Positions 58,688-64,000 of a stretch of DNA of 64,000 nucleotides are shown here, in pieces (positions within the stretch are counted from its first letter, which is position 1; the number at the start of each line of letters is the position of its first letter). The notes beneath the pieces were generated by a model. The model worked only from the letters and a program-made list of their open reading frames with translations, was not told where the DNA came from and did not search any database. The DNA is taken from NCBI RefSeq assembly GCF_022429625.1, contig NZ_CP092483.1, positions 2,232,001-2,296,000 of the forward strand, in the 5' to 3' direction. The position numbers and the translations under genes were made by a program. The DNA comes from Devosia lacusdianchii (GTDB taxonomy: Bacteria > Pseudomonadota > Alphaproteobacteria > Rhizobiales > Devosiaceae).

Positions 58688-59236
58688 CTAAGGAGCGCGT
58701 CGCGCCTGCTTTCGCAGTATGTCGATATTGCAGGCGGTCGCGTAACCCATGGCGCGCTTGATACCAGGCAACAGCGCGGCGCCGTTCATGGCGAAGCTGA
58801 GTTCGATTAGCCCGGCCTCGCCGTAGGCCTCCCGGACAATCTCGCGCGCCTCCGGATCATCTTCCCGGCGGCTGGTCACGGCATCGGACAGGGTCGCCAC
58901 AGCGGCCAGATCAGGCGGCAACGCCGCATAATTCCCGGACAGCACGGTATCGATCAGCAACGGCTCGACCCCCGCATTGCGGGCATTGCCGATCTCTGCC
59001 TCGACACAGGTGCCGCAATCGGCTGCAATGGCGCCGCGCAACCGCGCCACATGATGGGCGACGGCCGGCGTCTTGCGGCTGAGATCGAGAAATCCGAACA
59101 GGCGATTGTAGCGGAGCAGCAAGCCAAGATCGGTCTGGGCGATCTTGTGGACATAGTCAAACGACACCCCGACGCGCTTTTCTGCGCGACGGATCATCGA
59201 GCCAGCAATCTTCTGGATAAGCATCCGAAAACCCAT
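58688..59236 (-). CDS. AhpD-like / carboxymuconolactone decarboxylase family protein
   Basis: A 182-residue helical protein of the CMD/AhpD superfamily. The redox motif reads DCGTCVEAEIGNAR: both cysteines of CxxC are present, but the partner histidine three residues later is glutamate. Flanking helices (AVAHHVARLRGAIAA; EPLLIDTVLSGNYAALPPDLAAVATLSDAVTS; EAREIVREAYGEAGLIELSFAMN) fit the fold. It may have peroxide-related or hydrophobic-radical defence activity. The ATG at 59236 was preferred over TTG at 59263; no strong ribosome site supports either. It lies between the epimerase and the ribosomal operon. Confidence 0.82.
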   Translation of the reverse strand: MGFRMLIQKIAGSMIRRAEKRVGVSFDYVHKIAQTDLGLLLRYNRLFGFLDLSRKTPAVAHHVARLRGAIAADCGTCVEAEIGNARNAGVEPLLIDTVLSGNYAALPPDLAAVATLSDAVTSRREDDPEAREIVREAYGEAGLIELSFAMNGAALLPGIKRAMGYATACNIDILRKQARRAP

Positions 59237-59316
59237 GTGGACGGCAACGAAACGGCGCAGCAATAGCGGGTTTCAATGGCTGCGCCTGTCGCCGCGCGGT
59301 CCTAGTACATCGGACA

Positions 59317-59349
59317 AATTAAAAGGCGGCCGCGAGATACGCGACCGCC
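59317..59349 (-). terminator. terminator of the ribosomal protein operon after rplQ
   Basis: GGCGGCCGCG/CGCGACCGCC with an AGATA loop and one mismatch; on the minus strand it is followed by TTTTAATTT, a strong T-tract. It lies 28 bp after the rplQ stop. Confidence 0.9.
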
Positions 59350-59376
59350 CGAAATTCTTGGTCTGAAACCAGCGGC

Positions 59377-59802
59377 TTACGCGGCTTCGAATTCTTCGTC
59401 GTCGCGCACCTGCACCGGGCCGCTATCGAGACCCTTGGCGTTGACGTCGCGGTCGACGAATTCGATCACGGCCATCGGGGCGTTGTCGCCATAGCGGAAA
59501 CCAGCCTTCATGATACGGATGTAGCCGCCCTGGCGTTCCTTATAGCGCGGGCCCAGCACCGCAAACAGCTTCGCCACCTGGCCTTCGTCGCGGATCTGCG
59601 CAATCGCCTGGCGGCGGGCATGCAGATCGCCGCGCTTGCCGAGGGTGATGAGCTTTTCGACGATCGGACGCAGGTCCTTCGCCTTGGGCAGGGTGGTGAC
59701 GATCTGCTCGTGCTTGATCAGCGCGGCCGACATATTGGCGAACATTGCCTTGCGGTGGCTGGCAGTCCGGTTGAGTTTGCGGCCTGAATTACCGTGGCGC
59801 AT
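59377..59802 (-). CDS. rplQ: 50S ribosomal protein L17
   Basis: A 141-residue L17, longer than the 120-residue core by a short acidic C-terminal tail ([26 protein letters not shown]). [66 protein letters not shown] is canonical. L17 sits near the peptide exit tunnel. It is the last gene of the secY-adk-rpsM-rpsK-rpoA-rplQ string. Confidence 0.98.
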   Translation of the reverse strand: MRHGNSGRKLNRTASHRKAMFANMSAALIKHEQIVTTLPKAKDLRPIVEKLITLGKRGDLHARRQAIAQIRDEGQVAKLFAVLGPRYKERQGGYIRIMKAGFRYGDNAPMAVIEFVDRDVNAKGLDSGPVQVRDDEEFEAA

Positions 59803-59834
59803 GGTTGTCTCCTAAAGTGCTTGGCAGCGCGCGA

Positions 59835-60854
59835 TCAATAGTGATCTTCGTAGCGCTTGGCGAGGTCATCGATATTCTCGGGTGGCCAATTGGCAACGTC
59901 CATTCCGAGATGAAGCCCCATCTGTGCCAGGACTTCCTTGATTTCGTTGAGCGACTTGCGGCCGAAATTCGGGGTCCGCAGCATCTCGGCTTCCGTCTTC
60001 TGGATGAGGTCGCCGATGTAGACGATGTTGTCGTTCTTGAGGCAGTTGGCCGAGCGGACCGACAGTTCGAGCTCGTCGACCTTCTTGAGCAGCGCCGGGT
60101 TGAAGGCCAGTTCGGGAACCGAATCCTGGGCCTTTTCCTTGCTGGGCTCTTCGAAGTTGACGAAGACCGACAGCTGATCCTGGAGGATGCGAGCGGCATA
60201 GGCCACGGCATCTTCCGGCGACACGGCGCCATTGGTCTCGACTTGCAGGGTCAGCTTATCCTTGTCGAGGCTTTCGCCCGCACGGGTCGCATCAACCTTG
60301 TAGCTCACGCGGCGAACCGGCGAAAACAACGAGTCGACCGGGATGTAACCGATCGGCGCGTCTTCAGGACGGTTCTTGTCGGCGGCAACGTAACCCTTGC
60401 CGGTATCGACGGTGAACTCGATGTTGATCTCGGCGCCGTCGTCGAGATGGCAGATCACCAGCTCGGGGTTCAGCACTTCGATGTCGCCGGTGACTTTGAT
60501 GTCGCCAGCGGTCACGGCACCCGGACCCTGCTTGGAGAGGGCCAGACGCTTCGGGCCCTCGCCGCCCATCTTCAACGCGATTTCCTTCACGTTGAGGACG
60601 AGGTCGGTGATGTCTTCACGCACGCCCGGAAGCGAGGAGAATTCATGCAGGATGCCGTCAATCTGGATTGCTGTAACTGCCGCGCCCTGGAGCGACGACA
60701 GCAGCACGCGACGAAGAGCGTTACCAAGGGTAAGCCCGTAACCGCGCTCAAGCGGCTCGGCAACTACCGAGGCCACGCGCGCGTTGTCGCTGCCCGAAAC
60801 AATCTCCAGCTTGGTCGGCTTGATCAGTTCTTGCCAGTTCCTCTGGATCGTCAC
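59835..60854 (-). CDS. rpoA: RNA polymerase alpha subunit
   Basis: A 339-residue alpha subunit. The N-terminal dimerisation domain ([42 protein letters not shown], about 35-75) and the C-terminal domain ([60 protein letters not shown], about 262-322) are complete. The C-terminal domain contacts UP elements and activators. Normal length for the group. Confidence 0.98.
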   Translation of the reverse strand: MTIQRNWQELIKPTKLEIVSGSDNARVASVVAEPLERGYGLTLGNALRRVLLSSLQGAAVTAIQIDGILHEFSSLPGVREDITDLVLNVKEIALKMGGEGPKRLALSKQGPGAVTAGDIKVTGDIEVLNPELVICHLDDGAEINIEFTVDTGKGYVAADKNRPEDAPIGYIPVDSLFSPVRRVSYKVDATRAGESLDKDKLTLQVETNGAVSPEDAVAYAARILQDQLSVFVNFEEPSKEKAQDSVPELAFNPALLKKVDELELSVRSANCLKNDNIVYIGDLIQKTEAEMLRTPNFGRKSLNEIKEVLAQMGLHLGMDVANWPPENIDDLAKRYEDHY

Positions 60855-60915
60855 GGTTATGTCCTTTCAAAATCGCGGCTCCAGCCCGAGCCGCTCCGCC
60901 GCAAACGCAATAAGA

Positions 60916-60942
60916 CTCCCGGCCCATTCAATCGGCCGGGAG
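60916..60942 (-). other. intercistronic hairpin between rpsK and rpoA
   Basis: CTCCCGGCC/GGCCGGGAG, a perfect nine-bp stem with a nine-base loop, followed on the minus strand by TCTTATTGCG. The tail is too poor for full termination. It may attenuate or process the transcript so that rpoA-rplQ levels differ from the ribosomal genes upstream. Confidence 0.6.
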
Positions 60943-60960
60943 CTCTCTAAACGGTCTAAA

Positions 60961-61353
60961 TTAGACGCGGCGCCGCTTGCGCGGGCGGCAGCCATTGTGC
61001 GGGATCGAGGTCACGTCGCGGATCGAGGTGACGTTGAAGCCAGCGGCCTGGAGAGCGCGGAGCGCCGACTCACGGCCCGAACCCGGACCACGCACTTCAA
61101 CCTCGAGGGTCTTCATGCCGTGTTCCTGGGCCTTCTTGGCAGCATCTTCCGCGGCAACCTGTGCCGCATACGGGGTCGACTTGCGCGAGCCCTTGAAACC
61201 CATGACGCCCGACGAGGACCACGAGATCGTGTTGCCCTGCATGTCGGCGATGGTGATCATGGTGTTGTTGAACGAAGCGTTCACGTGGGCAACGCCCGAA
61301 GTGATGTTCTTGCGTTCCTTGCGCTTAACGCGCGCGACTTCAGCTTTAGCCAT
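60961..61353 (-). CDS. rpsK: 30S ribosomal protein S11
   Basis: A 130-residue S11. The core [111 protein letters not shown] is complete and strongly conserved; it lies in the 30S platform beside the Shine-Dalgarno duplex. Standard position between rpsM and rpoA. Confidence 0.98.
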   Translation of the reverse strand: MAKAEVARVKRKERKNITSGVAHVNASFNNTMITIADMQGNTISWSSSGVMGFKGSRKSTPYAAQVAAEDAAKKAQEHGMKTLEVEVRGPGSGRESALRALQAAGFNVTSIRDVTSIPHNGCRPRKRRRV

Positions 61354-61434
61354 TTACTTCCTCTAGACGATATCAGCGCTGCCGTTAGCCAGATGGCCCC
61401 AGCAGCTACATCGAAGAACCCGAGAAGCGGGTTC

Positions 61435-61803
61435 TTACTTCTTCTTGCCGGCGATCGGCTTTGCCGGACCCTTGCGGGTACGAGCATTGGTGTGGGTGCG
61501 CTGACCGCGCACAGGCAGACCACGGCGGTGGCGCAGGCCACGATAGTTGCCCAGGTCCATCAGCCGCTTGATGTTCATCGCCACGGAGCGGCGCAGATCA
61601 CCTTCCACGACGTAGTCGCGGTCGATGGTCTCACGGATCTGGATGACTTCCGCGTCGGTGAGCTCGTTCACACGGCGCTCGAGCGGAATGCCAACCTTGG
61701 TGCAGATATCCTCGGCGAACTTGTCGCCGATCCCGTGGATATACTGCAGCGCGATAACCACGCGCTTATTCGTCGGGATATTGACGCCAGCAATACGAGC
61801 CAC
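61435..61803 (-). CDS. rpsM: 30S ribosomal protein S13
   Basis: A 122-residue S13 ([26 protein letters not shown] to [29 protein letters not shown]). It contacts the P-site tRNA and the 50S bridge B1. A small hairpin (AAGAACCC/GGGTTCTT, 61414-61436) straddles the stop codon. The 182-bp spacer to adk may contain its own promoter, since it is long for this operon. Confidence 0.98.
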   Translation of the reverse strand: MARIAGVNIPTNKRVVIALQYIHGIGDKFAEDICTKVGIPLERRVNELTDAEVIQIRETIDRDYVVEGDLRRSVAMNIKRLMDLGNYRGLRHRRGLPVRGQRTHTNARTRKGPAKPIAGKKK

Positions 61804-61985
61804 GTCTGCTCTCCTTCATTCAACACGGGTTACCATCAGGGGGCCGTGCCGTTAAACAACAAGGGACCGGATTTCGACCCCCAACCTAATTGAGGAACCG
61901 AATCCAGCCCAATAATCTATGAGACTGAAGCGGTTCTTTAAGGGCTCGATTCCGCGGAGTCAACCGCCAAGTCAAGCCCAAATCT

Positions 61986-62555
61986 TTAGTGCGCGATTGC
62001 GGCCTTGATTGCCGCAGTCACCTGCTCGACCGGCTCCATGCCATCGACGGTCCGCAACAGACCCTCTTCGGCATAATAGGCCACCAGAGGAGCGGTTTGC
62101 TCCTTGTAGACATTGAGGCGCTTGCGCAGCACTTCCTCATTGTCATCAGGGCGGGCCGTGCCCGACTCCTTGGCGCGCTGGTTCACCCTGCGCACCAGTT
62201 CATCGGCATCGGCCTTGATCTCGATGACGGCATCGAGCTTCACGCCCTTGTCGATCAGCATCATGTCGAGCGCTTCCGCCTGGGCAATGGTGCGCGGGAA
62301 GCCATCGAGAATGAAGCCTGGCTTGCAGTCTTCGGCATCGAGCCGCTCGGAGACGATGCCGTTGACGATCGCGTCGGATACGAGATCGCCCCGGTCCATG
62401 ACTTCCTTAGCCGCCAGACCCATCGGCGTCTTTGCCGCAATGGCCGAGCGCAGGATATCGCCCGTCGAGAGCTGGGGAATGCCGAAAGCCTCGATCAGAA
62501 TCTTGGCCTGGGTACCCTTCCCCGCCCCTGGCGGTCCGAGCAGAATCAATCTCAT
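61986..62555 (-). CDS. adk: adenylate kinase (short form)
   Basis: A 189-residue adenylate kinase that equilibrates AMP, ADP and ATP. The P-loop is [13 protein letters not shown] (5-17), AMP site [12 protein letters not shown], and [16 protein letters not shown] the nucleotide core. The LID is short and lacks the zinc cysteines ([25 protein letters not shown]), as usual for this group. It overlaps secY by four bases and is thus coupled to it. Confidence 0.97.
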   Translation of the reverse strand: MRLILLGPPGAGKGTQAKILIEAFGIPQLSTGDILRSAIAAKTPMGLAAKEVMDRGDLVSDAIVNGIVSERLDAEDCKPGFILDGFPRTIAQAEALDMMLIDKGVKLDAVIEIKADADELVRRVNQRAKESGTARPDDNEEVLRKRLNVYKEQTAPLVAYYAEEGLLRTVDGMEPVEQVTAAIKAAIAH

Positions 62556-63889
62556 CGACGCTTGCCTCCTCCAAGACGGGATTTCTTGACCAGCCCCTCA
62601 TATTGCTGGGCGATCAGATGGCTCTGGATCTGGCTAACCGTATCCAGCGTCACCGTCACCATGATCAGCAGCGATGTGCCGCCGATGAACTGGCTCACCG
62701 CGAGCTGGTTGTGCACGATCTCGGGAATCAACGCCACCACCGTCAGGTAGATAGCACCAATCACCGTAATGCGCGTCAGCACGTAGTCGATGTGCTGAGC
62801 GGTCCGCTCACCCGGACGAATACCTGGAATGAAGCCGCCAGAGCGCTTGAGGTTGTCGGCCGTCTCGGTCGGATTGAAGACGATCGCCGTATAGAAGAAG
62901 GCGAAGAAGATGATGAAGAAGGCAAACAGCGCAAGATAGAGCGGCTGTCCGCGACCCAGCAGAGCCGTGGTCACCTGCAGCCATTGCGGCGCGTTACCCT
63001 GCGCCGCGAACGACGCAATGGTGGCCGGCAGCAGCAGCAGCGACGAACCGAAGATCACCGGGATAACGCCCGAGGTGTTGAGCTTCAGCGGCAGATGCGA
63101 AGTGTCGCCCTGGAACATCTTGTTGCCAACCTGGCGCTTTGGATACTGAATCAGCAACCGGCGCTGGGCTCGCTCGAAGAAGACGATGGCGGCAATAACC
63201 ACCAAAGCCAGGATGAAGATGCCGAAGCCAGCAAAACCGTTGATCGCGCCGGTACGGGCAAGATCGATGGTCTGCACCACCGTGGTAGGCAAGTTGGCGA
63301 CGATACCGGCGAAGATGATCAGCGAAATGCCGTTGCCGACGCCGCGCGAGGTGATCTGCTCACCCAGCCACATCAGGAACATGGTGCCGCCAACCAAGGT
63401 AATGACCGTGGAAATGCGGAAGAACCAGCCCGGATTAAGCACGACGCCTTGGCTCGCCTCAAGACCGACGGCAATGCCATATGCCTGCACAGCGCAGAAC
63501 ACGACGGCCAGATAGCGGGTATACTGGTTCATCTTGCGACGGCCAGCTTCACCCTCTTTCTTGAGGGCTTCGAGGCGCGGCGATGCCGTAGCAATGACCT
63601 GCACCACGATCGAGGCAGTGATGTAGGGAATGAGGTTCAGCGCAAAGATCGCCATGCGCTCGACAGCGCCACCTGCGAACATGTTGAACATGCCGATGAT
63701 GCCCTGCTGCGACTGCTCGAACGTCGCGCGGAAGGCGTCAGGGTCGATACCCGGAACCGGAATGAAAGTGCCCAGACGATAGACAAGCAGCGCCCCCAGA
63801 GTGAACAGGATGCGCTGCTGCAGGGCTTTCGCCTTGGAAAAGGTCGAGAAATTTAGATTACGTGCGAGCTGTTCGGCTGCGGACGCCAT
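62552..63889 (-). CDS. secY: protein translocase subunit SecY
   Basis: A 445-residue SecY with ten membrane helices forming the Sec channel. The N-terminal [43 protein letters not shown], the cytosolic loop [21 protein letters not shown], and the C-terminal tail [14 protein letters not shown] are typical. It is the first gene seen here of the downstream spc-operon end. Its 111-bp upstream spacer to the window edge contains a 14-bp palindrome GCAGATGCATCTGC (63941-63954); no rplO coding is visible. Confidence 0.98.
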   Translation of the reverse strand: MASAAEQLARNLNFSTFSKAKALQQRILFTLGALLVYRLGTFIPVPGIDPDAFRATFEQSQQGIIGMFNMFAGGAVERMAIFALNLIPYITASIVVQVIATASPRLEALKKEGEAGRRKMNQYTRYLAVVFCAVQAYGIAVGLEASQGVVLNPGWFFRISTVITLVGGTMFLMWLGEQITSRGVGNGISLIIFAGIVANLPTTVVQTIDLARTGAINGFAGFGIFILALVVIAAIVFFERAQRRLLIQYPKRQVGNKMFQGDTSHLPLKLNTSGVIPVIFGSSLLLLPATIASFAAQGNAPQWLQVTTALLGRGQPLYLALFAFFIIFFAFFYTAIVFNPTETADNLKRSGGFIPGIRPGERTAQHIDYVLTRITVIGAIYLTVVALIPEIVHNQLAVSQFIGGTSLLIMVTVTLDTVSQIQSHLIAQQYEGLVKKSRLGGGKRR

Positions 63890-64000
63890 GTATCGCTCCC
63901 TATGGCTTCAAGGCCAGGTGCGCTCGGAGCGCTGGAGGACGCAGATGCATCTGCATCCCAACGCAACAAACCAAAAAAAGGCGCACCCAACCCGAGGCCG

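Overview
The window is high-GC chromosomal DNA from an alphaproteobacterium, most likely a Hyphomicrobiales member close to Devosia. This is inferred from the two MipZ-type division ATPases, an ATP12-type F1 assembly chaperone, a ClpS-ClpA pair, short-form adenylate kinase in the secY-adk-rpsM-rpsK-rpoA-rplQ string, and the extragenic palindromes typical of the group. No rRNA, CRISPR array, integrase, transposase or prophage was seen. There is one tRNA (Leu, anticodon GAG).

Layout. 1-6.8 kb is accessory: a LysR gene cut by the window edge, a carbon-nitrogen hydrolase, an ArsR/AHSA1/alpha-beta-hydrolase cluster, a frameshifted FAD oxidase and a large autotransporter. 6.9-17 kb holds dnaE, a very small membrane-type ORF with a good promoter, an L,D-transpeptidase-like lipoprotein with an altered active site, an SDR, a WYL regulator divergent from an epoxide hydrolase across a perfect inverted repeat, and clpS-clpA. 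17-25.6 kb holds a dead GIY-YIG gene between two repeats, a D,D-carboxypeptidase with a SPOR domain, tandem mipZ paralogues, a VWA/DnaJ membrane pair, a DUF1489/GST pair and a second tiny ORF. 25.6-33.3 kb carries a CPT-like kinase, mgtE, tRNA-Leu, an isolated FliN-like gene, lipB, DoxX, rimO and small membrane proteins.

33.4-42.7 kb holds a sulfate-type ABC importer (binding protein and two permeases, no ATPase), an HPP-CBS protein, a PhyH dioxygenase divergent from an AraC regulator, a phosphotriesterase-like hydrolase and an SLC13 transporter. Copies of a CCCTCCCC/GTGGGG extragenic palindrome punctuate this block, including a perfect 37-bp inverted pair between the two permease genes. 42.7-53.1 kb is housekeeping: folP-folB-folK, crcB-rluC-HAD-ATP12, rarA, an HtrA protease and an ornithine/lysine decarboxylase. 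53.2-59.3 kb is accessory again: an unusual fusion of a luciferase-like flavin domain with a covalent-FAD oxidase, a P-loop kinase-like protein, an MFS exporter behind a MerR-type promoter dyad, an epimerase and an AhpD-like protein. 59.4-63.9 kb is the distal end of the ribosomal protein/secY/rpoA operon.

No complete new defence or biosynthetic system was found. The most unusual items are the flavin-domain fusion, the twin mipZ genes, the altered L,D-transpeptidase, the repeat hairpin abutting the cysW start, and the repeats flanking the dead GIY-YIG gene. Family names come from recognising motifs by eye; no database search was run.
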